A stretch of DNA of 64,000 nucleotides from Mariprofundus ferrinatatus (GCF_002795825.1 NZ_CP018800.1:1920001-1984000); one strand, 5' to 3'; counted from the stretch's first letter, positions 7,609-16,795 are shown. A program made the numbers and translations. The notes: generated by a model not told the origin, from the sequence alone.

Positions 7609-8871
7609 TCAATCATTGGCCAGCACCCTCCCTTCACCATGCCAGGGGGCGACCTTGAACAGCAGCAACATGCCGGGCACTGCCAGAGCTGCGCAGAGCA
7701 GGAAGAAGTCAGTCCAGCCGAATGTTTCTACCAGCCAGCCTACACCGGCATTGATAAAAGTGCGTGGCACGGCAGCGAGGCTCGTGAAGAGGGCAAACTG
7801 CGTTGCCGTGTAAGCGGGATGGGTGGAGCGGGCAATAAATGCCACAAACGCGGCTGTGCCAACGCCAACACCGAACGCCTCCATACCGATTACTATAGCG
7901 AGACTGGTAAGCTCTACCGCTCCGATTGTGGCCTGAGCCCCCAGAGATGCGAGCCAGGCAAAGCCGAAGATCGTGCCAAGCTGTACAAAGCCGAAAACCC
8001 AGAGAGCCCGGTTTATGCCGATTTTCACCATCCAGAGGCCACCCAACAGCCCACCGATAACAGAGGGCCAGAGGCCTGCATTCTTGGCAATCAGGCCGAT
8101 ATCGGTTTTCGAATATCCCATATCAAGATAAAACGGTGTGGCAAGTGCAGTACACATGCTGTCACCGAGTTTGTATAAAAAGATAAAGAGAAGAACTGTC
8201 ACAGCACTCTGCCAGCCGGCACGACCTATGAACTCATAAAATGGTTCGGTGACCGCCTCTTTCAGCGTTTTAGGAACCACCGCAATATCCGGCTCCTTGA
8301 CCAGCAGGCTCATCACCATGCCCGGCAACATGAACAGTGCTGTAATGATGAACACCGTACTCCAGGCCAGATGATCGGCAAGAATCAGGGAGAGTGACCC
8401 CGGCACCAGTCCCGCCACCCGATAGGCATTGATGTGTACCGAGTTGCCGAGTCCAAGTTCGATATCGGCAAGGATCTCGCGCCTATAGGCATCGAGCGCG
8501 ATATCCTGTGTGGCGGAAAGCAGTGCCAACAAGGTACAGAAGAGGGCGATCATCGAAAGATCTGTCTGTGGCGAGAATCCCCCCATGGCTGCAATCACGA
8601 ACAGAAGAAGAGTCTGGGTGATCAGCATCCAGCCCCGGCGGCGCCCCAGCACAGGCACGACATAGCGGTCCAGCAGCGGTGACCAGATAAACTTCCATGT
8701 GTAAGGGAACTGGATCAGTGCAAACAGGCCGATGGTGGTCAAATCCACCTGCTCACTCCGCAGCCATGCGGGAACCAGATTGATCAACAGGTAGAGCGGC
8801 AGGCCTGAGGCAAAACCGGTAAATATGCAGATGAGCATGTTACGGGTGAACAGCTGTTGAAAAACGCTCAT
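7609..8871 (-). CDS. ampG: AmpG-type muropeptide permease
   Basis: A 420-residue major-facilitator transporter that imports anhydromuropeptides from periplasm to cytoplasm. The N-terminus shows the family pattern GFASGLPLYLL, followed by FAWSPLLDR-like FIWSPLLDRY and TQDIALDAYR at about 125, both AmpG signatures. About ten to twelve hydrophobic helices span the sequence. It precedes mltA with a gap of six bases or more, and anmK is nearby, so uptake, lysis and phosphorylation of wall fragments are grouped in one region. Substrate assignment rests on family motifs. Confidence 0.9.
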   Translation of the reverse strand: MSVFQQLFTRNMLICIFTGFASGLPLYLLINLVPAWLRSEQVDLTTIGLFALIQFPYTWKFIWSPLLDRYVVPVLGRRRGWMLITQTLLLFVIAAMGGFSPQTDLSMIALFCTLLALLSATQDIALDAYRREILADIELGLGNSVHINAYRVAGLVPGSLSLILADHLAWSTVFIITALFMLPGMVMSLLVKEPDIAVVPKTLKEAVTEPFYEFIGRAGWQSAVTVLLFIFLYKLGDSMCTALATPFYLDMGYSKTDIGLIAKNAGLWPSVIGGLLGGLWMVKIGINRALWVFGFVQLGTIFGFAWLASLGAQATIGAVELTSLAIVIGMEAFGVGVGTAAFVAFIARSTHPAYTATQFALFTSLAAVPRTFINAGVGWLVETFGWTDFFLLCAALAVPGMLLLFKVAPWHGEGRVLAND

Positions 8872-9016
8872 TGAGTAATCAGGTGCCCCTCTGCCGTGTT
8901 CTGTTCAGATTACCAGAAGATAACGGGGCTTGCTGTCATAATCCATCAGCAGAGTTGACGATACCCTGCCTGCCTGAAGAAGGCCTATATGATAGTAATC
9001 AGAATGTGATTGATAT

Positions 9017-9307
9017 TCAGGGAATCAGCGGGCCGTCAAGGAATGCAAGGTCATCCCATACCGCAGATGGACGCCCTTCCGCATCCCGGAACTTGAGATT
9101 CTGTCGCCTCGGTACCAGACGGCGCGCGCGACCGAAACTATCCTCCTGCACATCGCAGGCAATATCAGCGGAGATAATTAGCAGCCCCTCTTCGTGCAGC
9201 AGGTCGGTCACTTCGTACTGTTCATCAAGATAACGTACCGGCCGCCCGATCAGACCAACCATCTCTTTGTGATCATCGATCATCATCTGCAAAAGGTGAA
9301 TATTCAT
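9017..9307 (-). CDS. Conserved-looking small hypothetical protein
   Basis: Not recognised. The 96-residue product (MNIHLLQMMIDDHKEMVG...) is soluble and lacks a signal peptide or membrane helix. The middle reads like a small beta-rich domain (GRPVRYLDEQYEVTDLLHEEGLLIISAD). The ATG at 9307 is chosen over the in-frame ATG at 9313 because AGGAG lies seven bases before the former and only one before the latter. Good codon-like composition and the strong ribosome site support a real gene. It sits between the YceI gene and ampG, both on the minus strand. Confidence 0.7.
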   Translation of the reverse strand: MNIHLLQMMIDDHKEMVGLIGRPVRYLDEQYEVTDLLHEEGLLIISADIACDVQEDSFGRARRLVPRRQNLKFRDAEGRPSAVWDDLAFLDGPLIP

Positions 9308-9382
9308 GACCATTCTCCTGTTCCAAGGACATCTACAGGATAGAAAAGCGCTCCTGCCGAGTCAATCTCGGGCATCATAGCG

Positions 9383-9952
9383 CTATCGGGTGAAAATCAG
9401 GTGAAAGTTGACCGGCACGACACGGGCAATGCCTGGAAGGTTTGCCACCTGACGCAACGCCTCAATGCCTCCCTCCATTTCAAAATCGCCCGCTTTCACA
9501 ATCACCGGCTGACGACTGGCCACCAGCAGCCGCTCATCCCCCAGCTTTACCACATCCACTTCGGCAGCAAGTGTCTGCCTGACACCATGCAGGTTCAGGG
9601 CCAATGGAAGCGTAGCGGAGATACGCTCACCCGCCTTCAAATTGTCGTATGCAATGGCTGACAGATCGGCTTTGATGGATGCCGAACTGAAACGGGCCAC
9701 CTCAAACAGCATTGATCGCATTCGCTCATTGCGGATATCAATGCCGGATTCAATCGATGCGAGATCGATCAGAAGAAAGCCAGCCTTGCCTTCTATAGAG
9801 CCGGATAAAGCCGTGAAATGGTGCACTTCGGCAACACTCTCCTTCTTAACCGATACAAAATTGATGTCGGAAGCGGTTCCATCCAGTTTCATGGAGCCCG
9901 CCCACAGCGTCGCCGGCAACATCATCAAAGCCAGCAGCATTATATATCTCAT
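9383..9952 (-). CDS. YceI-like periplasmic lipid-binding domain protein
   Basis: The 189-residue product has a signal peptide (MRYIMLLALMMLPATLWA) and a YceI-like lipocalin-type beta barrel. Family landmarks include SDINFVSVKK near the mature N-terminus, RNERMRSMLFEVARF around 75-90 and the GEFEMEG-like AGDFEMEGG. YceI proteins bind isoprenoid or similar lipids in the periplasm; the physiological ligand here is unknown. AGGAG five bases before the ATG supports the start. It is divergent from the MscS gene, with an operator-like repeat (10011-10032) between them. Confidence 0.85.
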   Translation of the reverse strand: MRYIMLLALMMLPATLWAGSMKLDGTASDINFVSVKKESVAEVHHFTALSGSIEGKAGFLLIDLASIESGIDIRNERMRSMLFEVARFSSASIKADLSAIAYDNLKAGERISATLPLALNLHGVRQTLAAEVDVVKLGDERLLVASRQPVIVKAGDFEMEGGIEALRQVANLPGIARVVPVNFHLIFTR

Positions 9953-10010
9953 ATTAACTCCTGTTACGGTTTCAGATCTGGAAAATATGCCCGCAAAGAT
10001 AAATCAGGTT

Positions 10011-10032
10011 TATGAACCATTCATGAATCATA
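10011..10032. promoter_or_regulatory. Operator-like ATGAA/TTCAT repeat cluster
   Basis: The segment between the divergent YceI and MscS genes contains ATGAA-cca-TTCAT overlapping the perfect palindrome TTCATGAA and ending in TCATA, which is complementary to the opening TATGA. Such alternating half-sites suit a dimeric or oligomeric regulator. No family can be named. Confidence 0.25.
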
Positions 10033-10105
10033 CCAATCCTTCTGCCTCCCTGCGGTGGAGCCTGCCATTTTTTCAGTTACACTTGCTGATTAGAAGGAGA
10101 TGCGC

Positions 10106-11200
10106 ATGCAAGATATCTGGATCGAGCTGACCACCACCACATTCCTGGAAATTCCATTGTCTCGCTGGATGCTGACTGCCGTTGCTCTGTTTATCACTGT
10201 TGTCGGCCAACGACTTGTACTTTCGGCATTCCGTGTTCTGGCACAGCGCCTTGCGCTGAAAACCACCACCAAACTGGATGATGTCCTTTTAAATGCCGCT
10301 GAACGCCCTGTCAGCCTTCTGGTTCTCGTAATCGGCATTCTTGTCGCCGTTCACCTGCTCAGCCCTCCGGCCGAAATCTTCCCGCTTGTCGAACTTGCCA
10401 ATAACGTCGGCCGGGTTGTCTCCATTGTCATTGGCTCCTGGTTTGTCTGGCGTCTGGTTGACGGGTTATCTGCCTACTTCACGGAGCGGGCCAAGGAGAC
10501 CGCCTCTTCACTGGACGATCAGCTGGTGCCGTTTATCGGAAAGACGATGAAGATTTTCCTCGTCCTGACTGCCGTGCTGATGGTGGCTCAGAACATGGGT
10601 TACTCGATCTCCGGCCTTCTCGCATCGCTCGGTATCGGTGGCATAGCTGTCGCAATGGCCGCCAAGGATACGATCGCCAACGTATTCGGTTCAATCATGA
10701 TTCTGGTTGATCGCCCTTTTACGGTCGGCGACTGGATCAAGGCATCAGAGTTCGAGGGTGTGGTTGAGGAGGTGGGGTTCCGCTCCACCAAAATCCGTAC
10801 GTTTGAAAAGACGCTGGTCAATGTCCCCAATTCATCGCTTGCCAATATGGTGATCGATAACATCGATGCCCGCCATGTGCGTCGCATCAAGATGCGCATT
10901 GGCCTGACCTACAGCACCACCCCTAAGCAGATGGATCAGGCTATCAAAGGCATCGAAACGATTTTGAAGAATCACCCGGGTGTTGATCAGGAGTATATGC
11001 TGGTGAAATTCGACGAATTTGCCGACTCCTCCCTCTCCATATTCCTCTACTACTTCTCCGCCAGCAAAGTATGGGAGGAGTACCTGCAGGTCCGCCAAGA
11101 GGTGAACATGCAGATCATGGAGCTGCTTGAAAGCATGGAACTGGAGTTTGCCTTCCCGAGCCGTACCGTTTACCTGCATCAGGAAGGGCCTGTTGCGTAA
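10106..11200 (+). CDS. Small-conductance mechanosensitive channel (MscS family)
   Basis: A 364-residue inner-membrane channel that opens on hypo-osmotic shock. It has four or five membrane helices in the first 190 residues. The pore helix with the Gly/Ala pattern is GLLASLGIGGIAVAMAAKD, followed by TIANVFGSIMILVDRPF and GDWI, the MscS beta-domain entry. The C-terminal domain carries VPNSSLAN. It is longer at the N-terminus than E. coli MscS (286 residues). The ATG at 10106 is preferred to the one at 10100 because AAGGAG ends six bases before it. It appears monocistronic. Confidence 0.93.
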   Translation: MQDIWIELTTTTFLEIPLSRWMLTAVALFITVVGQRLVLSAFRVLAQRLALKTTTKLDDVLLNAAERPVSLLVLVIGILVAVHLLSPPAEIFPLVELANNVGRVVSIVIGSWFVWRLVDGLSAYFTERAKETASSLDDQLVPFIGKTMKIFLVLTAVLMVAQNMGYSISGLLASLGIGGIAVAMAAKDTIANVFGSIMILVDRPFTVGDWIKASEFEGVVEEVGFRSTKIRTFEKTLVNVPNSSLANMVIDNIDARHVRRIKMRIGLTYSTTPKQMDQAIKGIETILKNHPGVDQEYMLVKFDEFADSSLSIFLYYFSASKVWEEYLQVRQEVNMQIMELLESMELEFAFPSRTVYLHQEGPVA

Positions 11201-11313
11201 CCTGCAGGTTGTAGCCTGGCCCCAGGCTCTACTGACCTGCAAACACTTTGACCCGATGTTCCGAGTGGTGCGCAAATGATTGTATCGGCAGCCTGTAGCT
11301 CCATAATTGCCGC

Positions 11314-11751
11314 ATGAGAAAACCTGTAGTAGAGGCATACACTGATGGCGCCTGTTCTGGCAATCCGGGACCCGGTGGCTGGGGTGTTTTGCTACGCATG
11401 GGCAAGCATGAGAAAGAGTTAAAGGGCGGCGAAGCGGCAACCACCAATCAGCAGATGGAGCTCCAGGCGGCAGTAGAAGCGCTGAAAGCACTTACCAAGC
11501 CATGCCGCATCACCATCCACTCCGACTCCAAGTATGTCGTGCAGGGAATGAATGAGTGGATCCACAACTGGAAAAAGAAGGGGTGGAAAACTGCCGGTAA
11601 AAAGCCGGTTTCAAACCTTGAGCGCTGGCAGGAGCTGGATACGCTGGCCGCCAAACATGAAGTAACCTGGCAGTGGGTCAAGGGACATTCAGGACACCCG
11701 GAAAACGAACGTGCTGATGAGCTGGCGCGTCAGGGCATTCCTGTCGGCTGA
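11314..11751 (+). CDS. rnhA: Ribonuclease HI
   Basis: Degrades the RNA strand of RNA:DNA hybrids. The 145-residue product keeps the catalytic acids Asp11 ([16 protein letters not shown]), Glu49 (MEL), Asp71 (HSDSKYV) and Asp135 (NERADELA), with His125 in the flexible loop (WVKGHSGH). The basic handle helix (about 81-98) is present. Its last 22 bases overlap the end of the convergent lipoprotein hydrolase gene, an arrangement that leaves no room for a separate terminator. Confidence 0.97.
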   Translation: MRKPVVEAYTDGACSGNPGPGGWGVLLRMGKHEKELKGGEAATTNQQMELQAAVEALKALTKPCRITIHSDSKYVVQGMNEWIHNWKKKGWKTAGKKPVSNLERWQELDTLAAKHEVTWQWVKGHSGHPENERADELARQGIPVG

Positions 11752-12902
11752 GTCTCGTCTTTAGCAGGCTCGTCTTCGATTGATGCCGGTTTCGGGTCAA
11801 GGTCAACCAGCTTCAGGGTGACCGGCAGAGAACCTTTCATCAGCTCATCCGCTGAAAGCAGCACCGGTTCAAGCCCCCCATATCGCATAAATGCGTAATA
11901 GTTTCCTGACTCAAGCTCTTCAATAATGGCGGTTTTCTCCCCCGGCTTGCTGTAGAGACCTGAACGCAGTTTGCAGCAGAGTCTAAAGTTCTCGTTGGGA
12001 ATTCCGCGGGCATTATAGGACTTGAAGTTAGCCTCGGTGAGCTTTGACTCCTCGCCACCGACCTTGAAGCGCATCCACACATCTCTTCTGTCAGGCATGG
12101 GCTGAGCCTGGGGAATCTCTCCCGTAGAGAGAAACCTGATAGCAACGGGGTTCTCATCAAACTGCTTCGCCAGAGTATGATGATCTCCCTTCATCTCAAG
12201 GTTACTCGCCCATGGGAGATAGGCCGAAGAGGTGGAGACCACCAGGTCGGCCTGTAGCAGCGACTCTTTGGCGGCATAGAGATTCAGCACTTCAACGCCA
12301 TCGAGCTCACTGCCCATCAGGCTGTTCAGCTGCCAGAGAAAGTCACTTCCCGGCTTGATCTCAGTCGCCTGAATATTCCCTTCGGGAGCCATGCCTCCGA
12401 CGCTGACCAGCACCTGAGCCAGGTTTGTGCCGAAGTGCGGCGTTGCAAGGAATAGCACCCGCCTTACCGGATGGCTGGCATGGTGCGACAGGTATTGTCG
12501 AACCAGCAATCCGCCCATGCTATGGGCCACGATATCGACTTCTGGGTACGGGGCAAGATAGCGGTCGAGCTGCTCCTCAAGCACTTCAAGCGGAGGATAG
12601 CGGTTGGCAAAAAAGCCCGTGCGGTAGGTAAACAGGATGATGTCACGGCCCAACCTCTGTTCCAGCTCAAGCAATTTCTCGGGAACAGGCCAGGTAAACT
12701 CTCCGCCATTCCAGCCATGTACCAGCACCAGCGGAGGTGCATCTGGGTATGAGGTCTGGAAAAGCACCTCGCTCTTTTCCCATACGCTCCACAAATCTTC
12801 TACGACCTGTCGGTCAGACTTCGTGGCACATGCTGAAAGCAGCAGTGACAGCATCACGATGATAAACCTGTTAAATAAACGGCCGTTACAAAGCATGTTC
12901 AT
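11730..12902 (-). CDS. Lipoprotein alpha/beta hydrolase (lipase/PGAP1-like)
   Basis: A 390-residue predicted lipoprotein with lipobox LLSAC (Cys25 with this start). The alpha/beta hydrolase core shows the oxyanion strand [10 protein letters not shown] (60-69) and the nucleophile elbow AHSMGG (126-131, Ser128); a candidate catalytic His is in GDHHTL near 238. This matches triacylglycerol-lipase and PGAP1-like esterases. The C-terminal 130 residues form a separate beta-rich region ending in an acidic tail. The ATG at 12902 gives a proper signal peptide; an upstream ORF extension to 12947 does not improve it. Substrate unknown. Convergent overlap with rnhA. Confidence 0.82.
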   Translation of the reverse strand: MNMLCNGRLFNRFIIVMLSLLLSACATKSDRQVVEDLWSVWEKSEVLFQTSYPDAPPLVLVHGWNGGEFTWPVPEKLLELEQRLGRDIILFTYRTGFFANRYPPLEVLEEQLDRYLAPYPEVDIVAHSMGGLLVRQYLSHHASHPVRRVLFLATPHFGTNLAQVLVSVGGMAPEGNIQATEIKPGSDFLWQLNSLMGSELDGVEVLNLYAAKESLLQADLVVSTSSAYLPWASNLEMKGDHHTLAKQFDENPVAIRFLSTGEIPQAQPMPDRRDVWMRFKVGGEESKLTEANFKSYNARGIPNENFRLCCKLRSGLYSKPGEKTAIIEELESGNYYAFMRYGGLEPVLLSADELMKGSLPVTLKLVDLDPKPASIEDEPAKDETQPTGMP

Positions 12903-12976
12903 AATTATTCCCGATAATAGCTTCAGTGCCAACCTCAGGCTTGGCAACTGCGCCCGGCTGTGGTCGGATTAACGAT

Positions 12977-13537
12977 ATGAAAATGTTCTTCGATTTTTTA
13001 CCCGTATTGCTCTTCTTCATCGCTTACAAGATGTACGATATCTATCTCGCAACCGGCGTTCTGATTGCCGCCTCTTTCGTCCAGACCGTTGGCCACCGCG
13101 TGATCAGGGGACACTTTGAAAAGGCTCACGTAATTACGCTCGCACTCGTGGCGCTTTTCGGCGGCCTGACCATCGCCCTTCAGGACGATCTCTTCATCAA
13201 GTGGAAACCGACTGCAATTAACTGGCTATTCGCCGTTGTGTTTATCGGTTCGCAATTTATCGGGGAGAAAACCATCATCGAGCGCATGATGGGCGGAAAT
13301 TTATCCCTTCCGCGCATGGTTTGGATGAAGCTGAATGTAGCATGGGCGATCTTCTTTATCATTCTCGGAGCCCTGAATATCTATGTTGCCTTCTCGTTTG
13401 ATACTGACACATGGGTAAACTTCAAACTCTTCGGCCTCATGGGACTTACCTTCCTGTTCATTATCGCCCAGAGCCTTTTCCTCGTTCCCCACCTTAAGGA
13501 TTCGCAAACAGAGGATAATGACTCAACAACCAGCTAA
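12977..13537 (+). CDS. yciB: YciB/septation protein A family inner-membrane protein
   Basis: The 186-residue product starts MKMFFDFLPVLLFFIAYK, the family's characteristic opening, and has five hydrophobic helices. The motifs GEKTIIERMMGGNLSLP and WMKLNVAWAIFFIILGALNIYVAF are strongly conserved in YciB. The family contributes to cell-envelope integrity and interacts with division and elongation proteins in enterobacteria. The upstream ORF extension (12926) contains no family homology and is rejected. It is divergent from the lipoprotein hydrolase gene with a 74-base spacer. Confidence 0.92.
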   Translation: MKMFFDFLPVLLFFIAYKMYDIYLATGVLIAASFVQTVGHRVIRGHFEKAHVITLALVALFGGLTIALQDDLFIKWKPTAINWLFAVVFIGSQFIGEKTIIERMMGGNLSLPRMVWMKLNVAWAIFFIILGALNIYVAFSFDTDTWVNFKLFGLMGLTFLFIIAQSLFLVPHLKDSQTEDNDSTTS

Positions 13538-13540
13538 CTG

Positions 13541-13583
13541 AACAGCTGCCACCGACAAAGACACGCTTTAGTGGGAACCTGTT
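13541..13583. terminator. Imperfect hairpin between convergent gene ends
   Basis: AACAG pairs with CTGTT, with nested CCAC/GTGG and AAAG/CTTT pairs in the 52-base gap between yciB and the GAF-PAS gene. There is no U-tract, so this is at most a weak bidirectional terminator or RNA-stabilising structure. Confidence 0.25.
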
Positions 13584-13589
13584 GATTCA

Positions 13590-14453
13590 TTATCGGTCGA
13601 CTCTGTGAATAATGAAAAGCAGCAGGTTGAAATTCATAACGCTTACCCAGAGAAGGTCTAAACGGGCAACGAACTCAACGTGACGGCGGGTTAGGAAGCT
13701 CATTTCTTCGCTGAACCTTCCCTCGGCGATAGCTTGCTTTTTTGCTGTCTCTATCACATCAACGGAACGATTCCCATCTGGCTGCAGTTCCGGCATAAAG
13801 TCAGATGGATTCGTACCGATCAGTTCACTCTTATTACTAAGTTGCAGTAATTTCAGTGCGGCCGGATTACAGTCAACATAACCGGACATGTCGTACACGA
13901 GAATTGCGTAGGGTGAAGCGTTAAAATAAGCCAAATATTTTAGTTTATCCAATATATGACCAAGTGAATCCTCTCTTCTGGCTCGTTCAGTCTCAGCCAG
14001 ATGCCTCAGATCAAGTTCGATGATCTCCTTAAGCAACTCCATAAGTTCCACATTATCTCTGGCCTTGGGATTATCCTTCCTGTCCAGTATACACACTGTT
14101 CCAAACGGTTCCCCGTCAGGCCATTCGATCGGCAATCCAAGATAACACACCATTCCCAGCTTGATATCCGGATTATGATCCCACTCAGGGGATTTCATGG
14201 CATCAGGTACATGCAGCTGTTCATGGGTGGCCATCACCGTTTCACAGTAGAGCCCTGTATCCAGACTGGCTCTCTCACCAGATTCATAAGGATTGCCTGC
14301 TGAGTTACTTGAAACAAACACCTCAATTTCAGGCGGAATGACACGCATAATCAATGCTGCAGGAAAACCGGAAGATTTCGCCAGAATATCGGTAAGCTTC
14401 TGCCACTTGCTGCGCAGAAAATCAGGTACTTCAGGTTTGCTCGGATAAGACAT
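13590..14453 (-). CDS. GAF-PAS sensory protein without an output domain
   Basis: The 287-residue protein has an N-terminal GAF domain (about 20-165; VCYLGLPIEWPDGEPFGTVCILD is typical) and a C-terminal PAS domain (about 190-287; NASPYAILVYDMSGYVDCNPAALKLL-like core). A short helical linker rich in charged residues (ETERARRED) joins them. No kinase, GGDEF, EAL or HTH domain follows, and the ORF ends at the last PAS strand. It must therefore act through partners, or be a fragment of a once longer sensor. The ATG at 14453 has AGGGG five bases before it. A near-perfect extended -10 box lies just upstream (14472-14480), predicting a very short leader. Confidence 0.82.
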   Translation of the reverse strand: MSYPSKPEVPDFLRSKWQKLTDILAKSSGFPAALIMRVIPPEIEVFVSSNSAGNPYESGERASLDTGLYCETVMATHEQLHVPDAMKSPEWDHNPDIKLGMVCYLGLPIEWPDGEPFGTVCILDRKDNPKARDNVELMELLKEIIELDLRHLAETERARREDSLGHILDKLKYLAYFNASPYAILVYDMSGYVDCNPAALKLLQLSNKSELIGTNPSDFMPELQPDGNRSVDVIETAKKQAIAEGRFSEEMSFLTRRHVEFVARLDLLWVSVMNFNLLLFIIHRVDR

Positions 14454-14471
14454 CGCTACCCCTATGTCTGT

Positions 14472-14480
14472 ATTATAGCA
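14472..14480 (-). promoter_or_regulatory. Extended -10 promoter of the GAF-PAS gene
   Basis: The minus strand reads TGCTATAAT, a perfect TGn-TATAAT extended -10. No -35 match is seen at 16-18 bases. The predicted start near 14465 would leave about 12 leader bases holding just the AGGGG ribosome site. Confidence 0.55.
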
Positions 14481-14690
14481 TACCAGTTCGGGGTTAGGTT
14501 TAAGTCTTGTAGCAATCGTATTGCACCTTGTCGACAAGCAACCCGTTATAGCCATTCAAAGATAGTCAGAGTGCAACGGCGAGAGTATCAGCCGGTGGCG
14601 GCAGATATATTCGTAGCGGAGAATCAAGAAGGACTGTAACGGATACCTGTTACCAACCGGAATGAGACATTCGAGCCGATATCCAGGGGA

Positions 14691-14723
14691 TAAAATAAAA
14701 AGGCCCCGCAATGCGGAGCCTTT
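14691..14723 (-). terminator. Rho-independent terminator after rplQ
   Basis: On the minus strand AGGCTCCGC-att-GCGGGGCCT forms a 9-bp stem with one G-U pair, followed by TTTTTATTTTA. It lies 24 bases beyond the rplQ stop and ends the 18.5-kb ribosomal transcript. Confidence 0.88.
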
Positions 14724-14747
14724 ATGATAGTGCTTGGCTGGGAAAGC

Positions 14748-15137
14748 TTACGCTTCTGCAGCCTCACCGGTAGAAGTTTCGATGGTGTCGACCAGCTCGA
14801 TGATAGCCATCGGGGAAGCATCACCAGCGCGGAAGCCGGTCTTCACGATACGGGTATAACCACCGGCACGGTCGGAGCAGGCAGCCGCAACATCACCGAA
14901 AAGACGATCAACGATCGGACGGTAACGCAGCTTTGAAAGCGCCTGACGGCGGGCATGCAGATCGCCACGCTTGGCCAGAGTGATCAGTTTCTCTGCATAT
15001 GGACGCAGGGCACGCGCCTTGGCTTCAGTTGTTTCAATGCGGCCATGGGTCAGCAGTGCAGTTGCCAGATTAGCCATCAGCGCACGGCGATGTCCGGTAG
15101 GCAGGCCCAAAGAACCATGATGTTTACGATGTCTCAT
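14748..15137 (-). CDS. rplQ: 50S ribosomal protein L17
   Basis: Large-subunit protein near the exit tunnel. The 129-residue product opens [17 protein letters not shown], as L17 does, and continues with the [29 protein letters not shown] block. The last 15 residues ([10 protein letters not shown]) are an acidic/Ala tail. It is the last gene of the alpha operon, 33 bases after rpoA, and is followed by a clear terminator. Confidence 0.98.
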   Translation of the reverse strand: MRHRKHHGSLGLPTGHRRALMANLATALLTHGRIETTEAKARALRPYAEKLITLAKRGDLHARRQALSKLRYRPIVDRLFGDVAAACSDRAGGYTRIVKTGFRAGDASPMAIIELVDTIETSTGEAAEA

Positions 15138-15170
15138 CTCTCGTATCCTCTATTAAATCTATCGATCGAT

Positions 15171-16148
15171 TCAGCTGTCGAGCGAATCGTTGGCATCCTG
15201 GGGTGGCCAGTTTTCCAGCTTCATTCCCAGTTCAAGGCCCATGTTTTCAAGTACTTCTTTGATCTCGTTCAGCGATTTGCGGCCGAAGTTCGGTGTGCGC
15301 AGCATCTCCTGCTCGCTGCGCTGAACCAGGTCACCTACGCGGAACACGTCATCCGACTTCAGGCAGTTCATGGAACGTACTGAAAGGTCAAGGTGCTCAA
15401 TCGGTTGTGCAAGCAGATCATCAAGGCCGTCGTCTGCAGCTTCTGCAGGTGCAGCCTTGTCGATTGCAGAGAAGTCAACGAATACAGCCAGCTGCTGCTC
15501 AAGAATAGCTGCTGCTGCATTGATCGCCTCTTCCGGCGTCAATGATCCGTTGGTTTCAATCTCCATGATCAGCTTATCATAGTCGGTACGCTGACCAACT
15601 CGGGCACCCTCAACACGGGTTGCAACACGGCGGATCGGAGAGTAGGAGGCGTCAATCAGCAGTGAGCCGACAGCACGTTCATCAACTTCACGCTCTGATG
15701 CCGGATCATAACCACGACCCTTTTCCACCTTTCCTTCGCACTTCAGTCGACCATCGTCATTCAGGTGAGCAATCACCAGTTCAGGATTCAGAACCATAAC
15801 ACCTGCAGGGCACTGGATATCCGCAGCAGTCACAATGGCAGGACCCTTGATGTCGAGGGAAATGTTAACGGTATCGTCACTTTCCATACGGATATCGAGC
15901 TCTTTCAGAGTCAGGATGATATCCATTACATCTTCACGAACACCCTTAATGGTGTCGTACTCGTGAGTCACACCATCAAAAATGACGGACGTAACGGCAG
16001 CTCCAGGAAGAGATGAGAGCAGCATGCGACGCAGGCTGTTACCGATTGTGGTACCATAACCACGCTCGAGTGGCTCAAACTCGATCTTGGCAGAACGGCC
16101 GGCTACTTTCTCTTCAATAGTGATATTACGTGGATTGATCAACTGCAT
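15171..16148 (-). CDS. rpoA: DNA-directed RNA polymerase alpha subunit
   Basis: The 325-residue alpha subunit dimerises to start polymerase assembly. The N-terminal domain (about 1-230) contains ERGYGTTIGNSLRRMLLSSLPG, the dimer and beta-contact region. A linker (about 230-245) leads to the C-terminal domain (about 245-312) with the NCLKSDDVFRVGDLVQRSEQEMLRTPNFGRKSLNEIKE helix-hairpin-helix that binds UP elements and activators. It lies in the usual place between rpsD and rplQ. Confidence 0.99.
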   Translation of the reverse strand: MQLINPRNITIEEKVAGRSAKIEFEPLERGYGTTIGNSLRRMLLSSLPGAAVTSVIFDGVTHEYDTIKGVREDVMDIILTLKELDIRMESDDTVNISLDIKGPAIVTAADIQCPAGVMVLNPELVIAHLNDDGRLKCEGKVEKGRGYDPASEREVDERAVGSLLIDASYSPIRRVATRVEGARVGQRTDYDKLIMEIETNGSLTPEEAINAAAAILEQQLAVFVDFSAIDKAAPAEAADDGLDDLLAQPIEHLDLSVRSMNCLKSDDVFRVGDLVQRSEQEMLRTPNFGRKSLNEIKEVLENMGLELGMKLENWPPQDANDSLDS

Positions 16149-16165
16149 CTGACGGCCCTCAGTGA

Positions 16166-16795
16166 TTACTTGGAATAAAGTTCGACAATCAGCTGCTCAC
16201 GGATACCCGCATCAAGCTGATCGCGAGCTGGCAGTTCACGGAATGTTCCCTGACGGCTAGGAAGATCAACGTCCATCCACTCAGCAGTGCCACGGCTACC
16301 AGCAGCTTCAGCAGCAGCGTTTACACGCAGGTGCTCCTTGGCAGCGTCAGCCAGCTCCAAGCGGGCACCCAAAGGCACACGAATAGAAGGAATGTTTGCA
16401 ACGTGTCCGTTGAGCTTGACCAGATTATGACGAACAATCTGACGCGCCTCAGTACGTGATGAAGCCAGCCCCATGCGATAGACGACATTGTCCAGACGGG
16501 ACTCGATCAGCTGCAGCAGGTTCAGACCTGTTACACCAGGCATGCGGTCAGCATCCTTGAAGTAGCTGCGGAACTGCTTTTCCTGCAGGCCGTAGATACG
16601 CTTAACTTTCTGTTTTTCGCGAAGCTGCAGACCATAGTCGGAGACCTTGGAGCGACGGTTCTGACCGTGCATACCAGGTGCATATGGACGACGCTCGATC
16701 GGACACTTGTCCGAGTAGCATTTACCACCCTTAAGATACAGCTTCTCGCCTTCACGCCTGCACAGGCGGCATTTGGCTTCCAGATAACGTGCCAT
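16166..16795 (-). CDS. rpsD: 30S ribosomal protein S4, zinc-cysteine form
   Basis: Primary 16S rRNA-binding protein at the 5' domain; in many bacteria it also represses the alpha operon. The 209-residue product has an S4 RNA-binding domain (about 98-160; SRLDNVVYRMGLASSRTEARQIVRH). The N-terminus keeps four cysteines, Cys9, Cys12, Cys26 and Cys31 (CRLC...CYSDKC), the zinc or iron-sulphur site known from Thermus and absent from E. coli S4. It lies between rpsK and rpoA with short gaps. Confidence 0.98.
   Translation of the reverse strand: MARYLEAKCRLCRREGEKLYLKGGKCYSDKCPIERRPYAPGMHGQNRRSKVSDYGLQLREKQKVKRIYGLQEKQFRSYFKDADRMPGVTGLNLLQLIESRLDNVVYRMGLASSRTEARQIVRHNLVKLNGHVANIPSIRVPLGARLELADAAKEHLRVNAAAEAAGSRGTAEWMDVDLPSRQGTFRELPARDQLDAGIREQLIVELYSK

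Noticed and set aside
13590-13700. Frameshift at the end of the GAF-PAS gene
   Set aside because: The last strand of the PAS domain is complete and no continuation in another frame resembles a signalling domain.
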